A stretch of DNA of 64,000 bases, from positions 172,592,355-172,656,354 of the forward strand of contig CM028377.1 in the NCBI GenBank assembly GCA_013146195.2, given 5' to 3'. This document shows positions 11,561-25,394 of this stretch, in pieces. Numbering within the stretch: position 1 is the first letter of the stretch; each line of letters begins with the position of its first letter. Both the position numbers and the translations under genes were made by a program. This DNA comes from Codonopsis lanceolata (Eukaryota > Streptophyta > Magnoliopsida > Asterales > Campanulaceae). The notes under the pieces are model-generated. The model was not told where the DNA came from, searched no databases, and worked only from the letters and a program-made list of their open reading frames with translations.

Positions 11561-12494
11561 TTCTTCTCCTCCTTAGGAGATATAGACATAGATAAATACT
11601 TTGAAATAGTTTTGTCTTGGATTAATTTATGTTTGAAGATTGTAATTCGTGAATTTATTCGGAAGTATTTTGTTATTACAAGTTCTTCTTCTTCCCTTTT
11701 CTTTACTTTTATCTTTATTTCCATGTTTATTCTAGTTACTTTAATTATGTCATTTATGTGCGAGTAGTTTTCTAATTCTAGGATTAGGTGTAGCCCGTAA
11801 TTGATTTATAAATAAAGTTTCTATCTTTTCATTTATTTGAATGTCACCCGTTTTGATTAGATTTTAGCTTTGTTAATAATTTTATAAAATTGTAGTAGCG
11901 AGGGACCAAAAGGTGAAAGTACTACGTTTATGCAATAATCTTAGTTACTGAAGTGAAGAACTGAAAGGAGAAGCGTAGGTAACGGAACTCTAAAATCGAA
12001 CTAGAAATTCATGAAAACGATAGTTGATTAAATTTCTAGAGGTTTATAGAATTGTAGGAAATAATGGGTTTAGTTTAATTCATTGAGCGAGATATCGGAT
12101 TTGAATTCATCTAGGTACGGTTTAGAGTAGTTCGAAAGAATACAATTAACTATTTTTATGCAATTCACCTTCAAAATTTGGTATTCATTGTGAATGGAAA
12201 GATTGTTACAGAACTTATAAATTCATTGTTGTGGTGAGCTGAAATCCTAGAAGCATTTTTAATTATTGTTTTAAATCAAAAATCTAATCTTGCATTTTAA
12301 TTTAGTTAATTTAGTCTTGTTAATTTAATTTACGTATCACAACCAAAATCTTGAAATCAATCAGTCTAGATAATTTTAATTCTGAGTTCTTCGGTACTTG
12401 ATTGAAAGTCTCTGTGGGATCGATATCCTAAATACTACACGAATAGTCGTACCCTTGCGGTAGGATTTAGTGATCAATTGAAAATCACTCAACA
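10954..12494 (+). repeat. 5' LTR of the Athila-like element
   Basis: A direct repeat of 1541 bp matches 17699-19239. It starts tgataaatgtgcatatt and ends aatcactcaaca. The first 60 bases differ from the 3' LTR at about four positions, so the insertion is not very recent. It contains an (AT)n tract at about 11500-11558. A putative primer-binding site (tggcggcgttgctgggga), close to the Athila-type tRNA-Asp site, follows at 12502. Confidence 0.92.
11500..11558. repeat. (AT)n microsatellite in the 5' LTR
   Basis: A pure AT dinucleotide run, also present in the 3' LTR at 18225-18274 but shorter there. It predates the insertion and has changed length since. Confidence 0.9.
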
Positions 12495-12654
12495 AGTTTT
12501 CTGGCGGCGTTGCTGGGGACTTCGATAATCAATATCGAGCCAATTTACAATTTGATTAGACTAGACACCTTTTATTTTTGCTTTATTTTGTTCATTTGTT
12601 GGCTTTTACTAGTCGCTTAATTCTCTTATACGAAAAACTCGTATTGCTGGCATT

Positions 12655-15095
12655 TTGCTTGAGGCAGATCTAGAAATCGAGAGAACTTTTCATAGGATAA
12701 TAAAACTTTTTCAAAAGGAAGCACAATCTGGTCTAAAGTTATTTGAACCCGAGATGGCGGCTCAAGAAGACAATAGGACATTGAGAGACTTTGTTGCACC
12801 CAATGCTCAAGGGTTGTTACTGGGAGTCACAAGGCCGAATGTTGAGGCTAACAACTTTGAGTTGAAGCCTTCATTGATCTCTATGGTACAACAAACTCAG
12901 TTTGGAGGATCGCCCACCGAGGATCCAAATTTGCATTTGAAGCTCTTCCTTTAGTATTGTGACACTTTGAAGATCAACGGAGCATCCAATGACACCATAA
13001 GACTACGGTTGTTCCCATTCTCTTTGAGAGACAAGCAAGGGCTTGGCTACATTCATTTCCCGCAAGTTCCATAACCACATGGAATCAACTCTCTCAAGCA
13101 TTATTGGTGCAATACTTTCCTCCAAGCAAGGCCGCAATGATGAGAAATCAAATTACAAGTGTCTCGCAAAAGCCGAGTGAATCAATGTGCGAGGCATGGG
13201 AAAGGTGCGGAGAGATGCTTAGGCTGTGTTCCCCCCAAGGATTGGAGAAGTGGCTCATAGTCCATACATTCTACAATGGACTCACCTATAATGAGAGGAT
13301 CTCCATTGATGCCGTTGCGGGTGGAGCTCTCATGAATAAGAATGCCGATGATTCATACAAGTTGATTGAAGACATGTCCCAAAATCACTTTCAATGGACA
13401 ACACAAAGAGGCACCAACCAATCAAGAGGAGTTCTAGATAAGTATGAGGTTGATGCTCTTGATTTGTTAACTGCTAAATTTGATTCTTTAAGTTCAAAAA
13501 TTGATAAATTGAATGCGAGTGTAGTCGTGAGTAACAATGGTTTCCCATGTGAAATTTGTGGTGTTTTGGGTCACTTAGCGGTTGACTGTCAAGTGGGAAA
13601 ATTGTTTCCCCAATTTGGGTTTCAAGAGCAAGTCAATGTTTTGAATAATTTCAATCAAAGACCCCAAAATGACCCTTTTTCAAACACTTACAACCCAGGT
13701 TGGAGGAATCACCCAAAATTTTCATACAAGAACAATTCCAACCAAGCACCTCAAGGCAATTTCAGCCAAACCTCCAGTTTTCAACCTAGACCCTTCAATC
13801 CACCCCCTCAAAAGTCCAATATTGAAAGCTTGTTAGAGAATTTTGTGGTCACCCAACAAAAGCAAAATGAAGTGGTCAATGATGCAATTAAGAATTTGAC
13901 ATCTAGAAATGAAATGGTGAATGATGCAATTAAGAATTTAACATCTAAAGTAGACACTTTGGCTATACACAATAAGATGTTAGAGACCCAAATTGCACAA
14001 CAAGCTTCTTCGCCCTCTATAACGCCTGGATTGTTCCCGGGTAAGCCTGAACCAAATCTTAGGGAGCATTGTAAGGCCGTGAATTTGAGGAGTGGGAAAC
14101 AACTTGAGGACCTTAAGGTTTGGTATGATGAGAGTAATCATGGTGAGGTTGAGAAAAGTAATGATAATGAACCAATGGTTGAAGTTTCAGAAGAAAAAGG
14201 AAAAGAAATTGAACAAGAACCTGAATATGTTCCCCCAACTCCTTATAAGCCTCATATACCATTTACACAAAGATTGGCTAAGGCTAAGCTTGATAAGCAG
14301 TTTGGGAAATTTTTGGAAGTTTTGAAGAAGCTTTACATTAATGTTCCGTTCACCGATGCACTTTCAAAAATGTCTTCTTATGAAAAGTTTTTGAAAGATA
14401 TTTTGTCTAACAAAAGGAAATTAGAAGAATATGAAACTGTGGCTTTAACCGAGGAGTGTAGTGCAATCATTCGAAATAAATTGCCTCCTAAACTTAAGGA
14501 CCATGGTAGTTTTTCAATTCCTTGTGTCATTGGAAGTCTTAATATCAATCGTGCTTTGTGCGATCTTGGTGCAAGTATAAGTTTGATGACATTGTCTATC
14601 TTTAAGAAAATTGATTTAGGTGAATTGAGGCCCACTAAGACTTCATTGCAATTGGCAGATCGTTTCGTCAAATTTCCGGTAGGTATATTGGAAGATGTTC
14701 CAATTAAAGTGGGTATGTTTTTCATACCGGTTAACTTCTTTGTTCTTGAGATGGATGAGGACTCTCATATTCCAATAATTCTCGGTAGACCTTTCCTAGC
14801 TATCGTGGGAGCAGTGATTGATGTGAAAAGTGGAAACCTCTCCTTGAATATTGGAAAAGAAAAGGTTGAATTTGAATTGTCAAATGCTGCTAAATGCTTT
14901 TCTGTTGAGAATTATTGTAGCAGGATTTATTCGGTGGAACGAGTAATGAGTAAGGAACATAAACAACATTTCTTTAATGGTCAAATGGATAGTTTTTGGG
15001 TAAAAGATGAACCTAAGTGCAATGAGAATTCATATGATGTTATTACATTTGCACACTTGCTAGAGTCAACTTTAACCCTCTTGTTCAGAAAGTAG
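12655..15095 (+). pseudogene. Athila-like gag-protease polyprotein, nearly intact
   Basis: The gag start (12655-12954) includes LRDFVAPNAQG and ends at a TAG (12952) where the family reads through. A second lesion, a 1-nt frameshift near 13040, precedes the 663-codon open frame at 13104-15095. That frame has the gag core (around residues 1-110, with AWERCGEMLRLCSPQGLEKW), a single Cys/His motif CEICGVLGHLAVDC (around residue 150), a repeated NDAIKNLTS segment (around residues 255-285), and a retropepsin-like protease with CDLGASISLM (around residue 485) and IPIILGRPFLA (around residue 555). The DLGAS form of the active site is usual in Athila. The frame closes soon after the protease. Confidence 0.85.
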
Positions 15096-17698
15096 AAATG
15101 GGGAAGAATGATCATGTGCCTACAGCTCAAATTTCCAAGGAAGAGGAAACTCCGCGAGTAGAACACACGCCCATTCTTTTTACCACAGTAATTTCTAAGG
15201 GTTCCAACAAGCGGTTGCAAGATAAGTGAGCTTTTCGAAAGAAGTTTTGTGGGGAAGATTAGGGGTGGCAATGACTGACACGACACGATAGCACGAAACA
15301 GCACGACACAATACGACACGGATCACGACACGAAATATACGAAATTGTTAATATATTCAAAATTATATTTATTGTTATATTTATGATCAAACTAGATATA
15401 TAACATGAAAACACAATAGTGAGGCATGAACACGACACGATAGCATGAATTGCCACCTCTAGGGAAGATGATCACAATTGGCAGGAAGCGGCTAAGGTTG
15501 TTGAAGTAAATAGATGGAGGTCAAAGATGCAAGTTCATGAAGATGAAAACAAGAAGGGCACCACAAATACCTTTTCTTACTCAGAGCGACCCCCTGATTG
15601 AAATAAAAAAAGGGTCGAGCTAATGATCTTAAACAAGCGCTTGTTAGGAGGCAACCCAAGTTCCTTTACCTTGATTTCCTTTTAATTTGTTTTTATTTTC
15701 ATCTTTGCTTTATTTTCTTTCTAATCCTTAATCGCGTTCGTAGTTTTTCTTTTGTTTTGTTAGTTTGATTTTATAGGATTTTTGTAGATGAGAAGGAAGA
15801 TTTTTCTTAAAAGATGCATACATGAAGGTATGAAGGTGGGAAATTTTTTGCACCTGCGAAATTGAAAAAGGAAAAAAGTAGAGGTTAGGCAGTGTGTTTC
15901 GCACCCTGGTTAGGATATTCTTCGCACCCAGTTGAAGGCTGCAAAATTTTTCGCACCTGCGGAAGTTGGGCAGTGTGTTTCATACCCTAGGTTGGAAATC
16001 CTTCGCACCCTCTTGAAAAAAAATTACCCAAGGGTGCTCAAGTCAATCTTCAATCAATCGGTATTCATGTATGACTTTTTTCAGGAGTCTCTCAAATCTT
16101 ACCCCTTCCCCCACCCTCTGATTTGGTAAGCTCGTTCCACTCTCCCTTTTGTTATTTCGTTTTCTTCATTCCATTGAGGACAATGCATTCTTTATGTTTG
16201 GGGGAGATGGTTATTTCATTTTGAGTTTTGATTTGGGGGCAATAAATTTTAGGCTTTTGAAATGCCCAAGCTTGTAGCTTTGATGATAATTATTTTTGTT
16301 TGGCATTTGCAAAAGTATGCATGTGTATTGCACTTGTGGGGGTAATCTTGAACTCATTTGCATGCTAGTTGATGGTTGATGATGATTCCCTTGTTAATTA
16401 TTTCTTAGGAATGCTTTGAGTAAAACACGAGGGTGAGAGAAAGCACGTGAGGAAGTGTTTGCGAGGTAGCTACATATTTCATGATTTTGTTCTTGGTGTT
16501 AGACTAGCAAAGAATTATGTGTACCTTGTGGATACGTTAGTTGGATTTTTGATATCATGGGGCTTTTCTTGAAATTCTTGCTAGATTTAGGCTTGGCATG
16601 TGCATTGTGGTAATGAGATATGATTTAGGCCATTTTAGACATTTTGAGCCTTTTCTTGCCTAACCTTTTTGAAAAATGTTGTCCATAGTGTCCCCCTTGA
16701 GCTTGTGTAAAGAATGGTGTGTGCTAAGCATACAAATACCCCCATTCGACGTTCGTTTCATTTACCCGCATTTACTCACCCATTTAGCCTAAACACTTTA
16801 TCCTACCCTTCAAGAGAGCTTAAAATGATTATTCATGTGTATATTGTTCGCCTTTGTTGGGTTTGTGCTTTCGTGTGTTACATTTTTGGCTATTGTGTTG
16901 GGAGTGAAAAGGTAGGAAGGGGTATTGAAAAAATATGTTGATTGGTGGGATGAAAAAATGATGAAAAGAAAAAAAAAGAAGTTAGCGTGCCTTAAAAAAA
17001 TGGAAGCAATGAAAAAAAAAAGAAGAAAAAAAGGGGCGCTAACGAAGGAAAAGAAAATAAAGTTTGCATGTGCTCTATGGGAAAATAAGGGGGTTAATTG
17101 TTAATTGATGATAAGTAATCTCTTCAATCCGGTTATTCAAGAAATTAAGTTTGGGAAATTGGTGAATGGTTTTTAAAAAAATGAAGAACATTGTTGTGAG
17201 CGAGCATCGCATTTTACATGATTCTTTTATGATCTCTTGGTTTGTATATCCATTCCTTCATTTGTAGCCCTCGCCTTGGCCTAACGTTACAAGCTTAAGA
17301 TAAAGTCCTAATGATCTTTTTGCTTGCTTTGCCTATGCCATGCCAATTAAATTGAATAGCATGAATGAAGAGTGCCCCTTGATTAGAGAATTTCAATTTT
17401 AACATTTCTGTGATGCCATAATTCGAGCTAGTTGTGCCCCAAGCTTCTCCTTGATTGAGTGACTAATGAGTGAGTGATTGGAGATTTAGATTGAGCGCTT
17501 GATATTTTATTAGCTTGGGAATCTAAAGACTCCGTCTTCCAGCTTGTTCATGATTTTGAGCTAAATTCCATGGTGTAGTGCACTTGTTTTCCCAAGTTAG
17601 CGCCTTCCTATTTTTCTCAGTCCCAGGACTATTCTTAATTTGAATTTATTCCTTTGTTCAGGACGATCAAAGATCAAGTTTGAGGGAGTGATAAACGT
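15096..17698 (+). other. Non-coding 3' internal region of the Athila-like element
   Basis: No convincing coding region is present. Visible items are the hAT MITE at 15260-15461, short repeats of a 'ttcgcacc' motif at about 15845-16010, a 'tttgggggaga' motif at 16196, an A/AAG-rich tract at 16940-17060, and the polypurine tract before 17699. This is the part where RT, RNase H and integrase would lie in a full Athila element. Confidence 0.7.
15260..15461. mobile_element. hAT-type MITE
   Basis: The ends TAGGGGTGGCAAT and ATTGCCACCTCTA are inverted repeats, and the flanks are a perfect 8-bp duplication gggaagat (15252-15259 and 15462-15469). Subterminal copies of 'cacgacacgatagca' occur at both sides. 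The element is 202 bp and non-coding. It is nested in the Athila-like element and so is younger than it. Confidence 0.93.
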
Positions 17699-18220
17699 GC
17701 ATATTGTCTATATTTTTAGATACATTGGGCTTATTTTCCTAGTCAATATTGCATTTATCATTGCTAATTTAATTGTTTTGCTCCCTTACTTTTATTTGTC
17801 TTAATTGTGCAGTTTTGCATCATTGTGCATTAAAGTCAAGCTTTATTTGTGAAATAAAGACAAACTTTAATGGTGAAGTAAAGGCAAAAAGAGGAGTTGA
17901 ATTTCAGCATTTTTCGTGGGTAGGTTGCGGTTATTTTTGTGGGTGGAAAAATGATGTCAAGTATTAAATTGAAGATTTCAGCAACAATCGCACCCCAGGT
18001 ACGAAATATTTCACAACCTTCAATCGGGACAGCTCAAGAGTCACTTCCAACATTTTTCAGTTTGGACCTTTTCGTACATCTAGACTAAATGGCATCTAAA
18101 GGGGGATTGGAGAGTTTTTAGTCTCTCATTTATCTCTCCTTTATGTCTCATTTACTTCCTATTTATTCTTATTTATTTTTGGGTCTCTTGGTGAGACAAG
18201 GGAAGAGGAAAGACTTAGTT

Positions 18221-18276
<56 letters not shown>

Positions 18277-19239
18277 TTCCCCTCTTAGGAGATAGAATTT
18301 TACTTCCATTTTCTCCTCTCAAATAGCTAGACATAGATAAATACTTTGAAATAGTTTTGTCTTGGATTAATTTATGTTTGAAGATTCTAATTCGTGAATT
18401 CATTCGGAAGTATTTTGTTATTACAAGTTCTTCTTCTTCATTTCTCTTTACTTTTATTTTTATTTCCATGTTTATTCTTAAAATGTTTATTCTAGTTACT
18501 TTAATTATGTGTGAGTAGTTTTCTAATTCTAGGATTAGGTGTAGCCCGTAATGGATTTATAAATAAAGTTTCTATCTTTTCGTTTATTTGAATGTCACCC
18601 ATTTTGATTCGATTTTAGTTTTATTAATAATTATATAAAATTGTAGTAGCGATGGACCAAAATGTGAAAGTACTACGTTTATGCAATAATCTTAGTTACT
18701 GAAGTGAAGGACTCAAAGGAGAAGCGTAGGTAACGGAACTATAAAATCGAACTAGAAATTCATGAGAACAACAGTTGATTAAATTTCTAGAGGCTTATAT
18801 AGGACATAATGGGTTTAGTTTAATTCATTGAGTGAGACATCGGATTTGAATTAATCAAGGCACGATTTAGAGTAGTTCGAAAGAATACAATTAGCTATTT
18901 TTATACAATTCGCCATAAAAATTTGGCATTCATTGTGAACGGAAAGATTGTTACGGAGCTTATAAATTCATTGTTGTGTTGAGCCAAAATCCTAGAAGCT
19001 TTTTTAATTATTGTTTTAAATCAAAAATCTAATCTTGCATTTTAATTTAGTTAATTTAGTCTTGTTAATTTAATTTACGTATCACAACCAAAATCTTGAA
19101 ATCAATCAGTCTAGATAATTTTAATTGTGAGTTCTTCGGTACTTGATTCAAAGTCTCTGTGGGATCGACATCCTAAATGTTATACGAATAGTCGTGTGCT
19201 TGCGGTAGAATTTAGTGATCAATTGAAAATCACTCAGCA
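17699..19239 (+). repeat. 3' LTR of the Athila-like element
   Basis: The direct repeat of 10954-12494, of equal length (1541 bp). It starts tgataaacgtgcatatt and ends aatcactcagca. It has a shorter (AT)n tract at 18225-18274. Confidence 0.92.
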
Positions 19240-19300
19240 CGGGTCTTCTTCAAGGATTGATTCCTCCGTGTTCCTCTTCCTCTACCTCTAGATTTCATGT
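19240..19300 (-). pseudogene. TNP1-like N-terminal exon
   Basis: The minus strand starts at an ATG near 19298 and reads MKSRGRGRGTRRNQSLKKTR before the Athila-like LTR. Beyond the element (10953 downwards) another frame reads KIDVHVIDNT, a phrase typical of this transposase family, followed by a GTAAGT-like donor. The Athila-like element therefore interrupts the first coding part of this gene. Confidence 0.5.
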
Positions 19301-19564
19301 GTAACGAAGGTATAAGAATTTGAATGAGTAAGCTATTTAAGAGTTTATATGATGTTACCAATATCAAATAATACATCAGTACCAATGTCTACATACAATA
19401 AAAGCATTACCAAAGCATAAGTATCTAAAACAGTGGATACATAATGCAAATTATTACATTCCCAACGCTCAAAACATTACATCACATTACCAATAATATA
19501 AAGATTACATTACCAAAGATTAAGAATCCAAAACAAACAATAATAGAGTACAAAACATAACATT

Positions 19565-20720
19565 ACTATTAATCATCTTCTTCGTCTTCTTCATCATCCT
19601 CAGTCTCCAAGTTACCACTACAAAACTCAAGTTCGTCTTCATTATCGTCTTGAGACTCTGATTTGTTATCACTATCTTCGACTTCCTCTTCATCTTCCTC
19701 TGACTTTGACTCATCAGTTATAAGTATAGCACCAAGTTGGCCTAGGCTAGGGGGAGGAGGTGGTAAATTAGCTAATAAAATTTCTTCCACTTCATCTACA
19801 TTTTGAGCAAGTTAAGTGGCACCATCCAAGGGATACTCAGCTGATGAAACATTGGGAGGCATTGGTATTTCATCCTCTTGATAACATCCTTCTAGCGAGG
19901 AATCTGAAGCTGTGTAAGACTGGTAGTCTTGGTCACCCACATAACCCACCATCCACTAAACTCAGCTCGCTGACGAGGGTAGGGTGTCATGTATACCTAT
20001 TGTGTTTGAGATGCTAAAATGAACACATCGTCACCTATATGTCTAGAGGAGTCCTTTACATCGACGAGGTCAAATATGTCATGCTTTTTAATACCTCGTA
20101 TAGAATCTCGCCACTCATAATTAAAAAAGGACAAGATTGTTTCTCCCGAAATATCTCAGCTCGATGACTTCTTTCAATACACCATAATCGTCAAGGTTTC
20201 CTTTAAGATTGACACCGCTATTCCAGGTTAATCTAGTCTCCTTGTAAGATTTGGTGTGAAATACGTAGCCATTCACAAAATACTCGTTGTATAAAATAAC
20301 CTTTGCATAAGGCTCATTATCTAAATCTTTTAGCCTCGAAGCTTTGGCGTTACCAGGATTGTCTAGTATCTATAAAGCATTTAACCAATATAACATAATG
20401 TTAAGATTGTAATTTTTAAAATGTAAACACATTTAATGGGAAACGATATTTACATATTTGTTTAGTCAGGAAGGAAATTCATTGTCCGCTTTAATTGAGA
20501 TGAGTTCTGAAGATATATCATCTCAACTAAATCTTTAAACATACTGCATTACAAGTGGACAGTTAAGAAGAACAGCTAATAAAGAAATAATATTCTTCCA
20601 AGCCAAAACATATTTACATCTCACTTTAGATAGTCCTCAACCTCGGGACAGTTAAGAAGAATGTAGAGTTTCACCGCATCAATCTCTTTACGGGTTAGCA
20701 TCCGGGTACCCACCCGTTTG
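19565..20720 (-). pseudogene. CACTA TNP2 C-terminal region with DUF4216-type domain
   Basis: The minus strand first reads FSVFSSLGQFLGKRVGTRML, then KEIDAVKLYILLNCPEVEDY (20710-20640), the end of a plant TNP2 transposase core. Next comes a DUF4216-like block (20370-20080) with NEPYAKVILYNEYFVNGY, FHTKSYKETRLTWNSGVNLK and GVLKEVIE. It ends in an acidic tail (19790-19569, SEEDEEEVEDSD). Frames change several times and the catalytic part of TNP2 upstream is absent, so the gene is broken. Confidence 0.75.
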
Positions 20721-21359
20721 CCAAGAAATTGACCAAGGGAAGAAAATACTGAGAAACCTCCATTGGTGTCCGGCTCTCCACCGTCATAATTGTGCCCAAC
20801 CCTAATGAAATCCGTCTCATTGAGAGAGGGAGAGAATGAGGGAGACTCAGTGCTACCAGTAGCGACGAGGAGGTAGTAGTAGAGAGGGGGATTGGAGGCG
20901 GCGATGGGGATGACGAAAGAGCGAGGGGTAGATGCGCCGTTTAGATCTGAGAGATAGGAGACGCGTTTAGATCTCTTAGGGTTAGATAATTAGTAAATTG
21001 TATTTATACTAAGGTTCATTTTTTGTTTTTCTTTTATAAATATTAATATCAAATATGCATAATTTTTAGTTGTTAGTTATGAAAAAAAATCAATTAATCG
21101 ATTTTGTGAATATTTAAAATAGTTTAAAAGTTTAATAAAATAATATTAATTAATTAAGAGACTATTATTTATATTTAATTTAAATTAATATATAAAAAAC
21201 ATCTTCTTCGTCATTCTTTCGTGTCTCCTATCACATTGATATCGTCACGTGAACCACATACACATGAGTTTTACAAAAAATTACACATAAAACTAATATT
21301 AATAATTAAGTCAATTGTTTTTTTATAATCCGTTTTTAAAAGGTTTTAACCGTGCCAGT

Positions 21360-22368
21360 TAGGGGTGGGCATTTGGATTCGGGTTTTCGGGTCTCGATCC
21401 GATCCGATTGGGTCGGGTAATTGCTCAAATTTTCAGGTGGCAGATTACCTAAACCCAACCTCTGATTTTTCAGGTTGGTTATCGGGTTTGAAATTACTCT
21501 CGAATTACTCGATCGGGTACAAATTTTTTTGAATAAATATATATATATATAGCGAGAGAGAGATGGAGGGAGAAATCAGTTCATCTTCCTTCACTATTTC
21601 ACCTTTTCTCCCATTTACCTCTAATATGTCTTCTTCCTCCATGTATCCAGCTGCCAAAGTCCAACCTCCACTCCAATACTTAGTGTTCAAGCCAAGGATG
21701 AGTCATGAGTGGATGTATGACAAAGAATGGATGGATGGCAAACAAGAGTCATCACTTAGAGTAGTAGCTAAAGAGTGAAGACGAACACAACCCTGTCTCT
21801 CTCTTGATCTCCCTCAAACAACTAGATCTAGATTCTAGGGTACCAAGTTTATGTCCAATCTACATGCTGTCACCCACCCGCCAACCACTACATACCAAGG
21901 TGACTCTCGCTCACTCTCTCAACCATGAGACTGATTGTGACGTCTGATGTGAACGATGCGAATTGAAGCTAGAAGTCATGTTGCCAGCCAGAGGGTGGAG
22001 ACTGGAAGTGGAAGTGTGGAACAATTAGTCGATGATGTAGATGAAACCCTAGATCTACATGAAAACTGGGTTTTGTTAATTTTGAAGAGAGACTATGGTA
22101 TCTAGTCTACCTCTTTGTCTAGTCTACCTCTCTATCTACCTTTGTAGTAAAGAACTAAAAAAAGGGGGATGCATACTGTGGACTGCGTCGTGATTCGTGA
22201 AGCTTTAGCTTTAATTAATTAACTTTTTTTTAAAGAATGTGGGTAATCCAAACCCAATACTTTGGATACCCGATAAATACGGATTGGTTTCGGGTAGTGA
22301 AATTTGATGCCCGATCTTTTCGTGTACTCGACCTGAAAACCGAAAACCTGACCCGATGCCCACCCCTA
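21360..22368. mobile_element. hAT-like element with TAGGGGTGGGCAT ends
   Basis: The left end TAGGGGTGGGCAT and right end ATGCCCACCCCTA are inverted repeats. The 8-bp flanks gtgccagt (21352-21359) and gctccagt (22369-22376) match at six of eight positions. Subterminal stretches rich in 'cgggt' and 'acccga' follow the hAT pattern. An open frame at 21563-21778 is not recognisable and is probably spurious. The element is 1009 bp and non-autonomous, nested in the CACTA element. Confidence 0.75.
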
Positions 22369-22376
22369 GCTCCAGT

Positions 22377-23860
<1,484 letters not shown>

Positions 23861-23869
23861 ATTAGTTAC

Positions 23870-24149
23870 TTTTCGTGACGGACGATTCTGCTTCAAATCT
23901 GAAACGAAACATTGACATTCGTGACAGAATATCCGTCGCAGATTTTGGCGCACATTTCCAAAAAAAAAATTACCGACATAAATAAATTGAATATTTTTAA
24001 AAGATGCTTTTTATGACGGAATTTGGTGACGGATGTATTTCCATCGTCAATTTTAAATTAGAAGCGGAAGACCGTCACTAAATTCAATTCTCTGTCGCTA
24101 ATTAGAAGCGGATTGTACCGTCGCTAATAATTCTGTCGCTAATTACCTG
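23870..24149. repeat. CACTA right subterminal repeat region
   Basis: Multiple short copies in both orientations of the motif ccgtcgctaat and variants (cgtgacgga, ccgtcactaaa, tctgtcgctaat) occur close to the right end. The same motifs (tagcgacgga, accgtcactaatt) occur at 7055-7400. In CACTA elements such arrays bind TNP1-type proteins. Confidence 0.7.
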
Positions 24150-24639
24150 TTTTCTGTAGTTTATTTGTTGTAGTTTCCTTGGGATAGCAAAGAGATAATT
24201 GCAACAAAAAAAATAAAAAAAATAACTGAGCTATTTTATATTTTGCAAAATTAACCTCGTGCATTGATTTTCACTAAATTGAACCTCCACCTATTTTCAT
24301 TTTTGCAATTCAAACCTTCCGTCAAAGAGGTGTTAATATTTTTAACGGGATGCTGAGTTGACTGTCATGTTTTTAACTAACGTGGACACTGGTGGCATCC
24401 AACTTATATTTTCGGCTTTTTTCATTGCAAATTAAACCATGTACATTTTGTTTGTTTTGCAAAAAGAACCTTGGTCAAACCAGATTTTATTTCTCGTCAT
24501 TTCTATTGCAAATTAAACCTTATACATTTTTTTATTTTTGCAAGATGAACCTTGGAGAAAACCAGATTTTACTCACATGAGTTTCACGTGATCAATTAAA
24601 ATTAATGCCAACTTCTAATTGAATCAGTTTGGCGATTTC

Positions 24640-24790
24640 TTGGGAGAGAGAATGAGAACGATTTCTAGGGTTTGTTCATCACGACTAAATTCTTCCTTCC
24701 CACTTGGAGATTATAGCGAATCGAGAATAATAGTGAGTGCAATGCGATCATTAAGGTTGCTCAATGATCATGGAGCCCCAAATTATGGTA
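24640..24790 (+). other. Exon-like segment in the GRF MULE
   Basis: On the plus strand an ATG near 24651 opens a frame with SSRLNSSFPLGDYS and ending NDHGAPNYG before a GTAAGT donor. Some plant GRF proteins have a similar lead-in to the zinc finger, but the zinc finger here lies on the opposite strand. It could be a second captured exon or chance. Confidence 0.3.
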
Positions 24791-25394
24791 AGTAAACTAA
24801 CCCTATAATTTTTTATTTCGTTTGCGCTGTGGAGTTCAATTTCCCATGCATGAATCTTGATTTTTTATATTTCGTGTGCTTTGTGTCCTCTTTTATATTG
24901 GTATGTATTGTAGGTATACTTAAAGTAATTTCTTTTGATAGTTGATTTTCTATTCACTTTTGTAATTAGCATATTGTTATTTTTGTTGGTTAGTGTGGTT
25001 AACCTATGTTCTGCTTTATGGTTGATTAATCATGTTTTACCATATTCTTAGATAATTCTTTGAGTCAGGTGATGTCGAATAATTTATAGTTTCAAGTATG
25101 TGTTAAAGCTAGGGATGTTGGATTCAAGATTACAAGATGTTAGTCTCTTTCTGGACAAGTGTCTATTTTTTGGAAATCTGAGAATTAAAGTAGTTTTCGT
25201 GATTTTGAGTCTAATTAAATTAGGATAGATTTGCAAACTCTAAATAATTAGTCGCAATCTTTAAAATATCAGATTTTAGGTAGAATGTTGCATTACAGAA
25301 TGTTAAGTTGTCAGCTCTTTTACGGTTGTGTTAAAAATCAGACATACTCTCTTTCTCTCCATTGCACTGATAGCTTAATCATGCCCAATTATGA

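Larger units (their letters stand above)
10954..19239 (+). mobile_element. Athila-like gypsy element, non-autonomous (gag-protease only)
   Basis: This is a complete LTR retrotransposon with two 1541-bp LTRs, a primer-binding site after the 5' LTR, and a polypurine tract (tttgagggag) just before the 3' LTR. It encodes gag and an aspartic protease (12655-15095). No RT, RNase H or integrase is visible between 15095 and 17698; that space holds 3' leader-like sequence with the Athila-type motifs gcttgttaggaggcaaccca and tttgggggaga. The 5-bp flanks (ggcgt and cgggt) match at only three positions. It sits inside the first part of the CACTA TNP1-like gene. It would need enzymes in trans to move. Confidence 0.88.

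Noticed and set aside
14378..14725. 115-codon minus-strand open frame
   Set aside because: It is antisense to the protease region of the Athila-like polyprotein, whose plus-strand frame has clear domain motifs. The same reasoning applies to minus-strand frames at 46078-46452, 48272-48646 and 44632-44991.
24150..24165. CACTA right end at ttttctgtagtt
   Set aside because: This looked like a mutated end, but the TTTTC duplication shows that tgtagttt belongs to the solo LTR and that the true end is at 27956.
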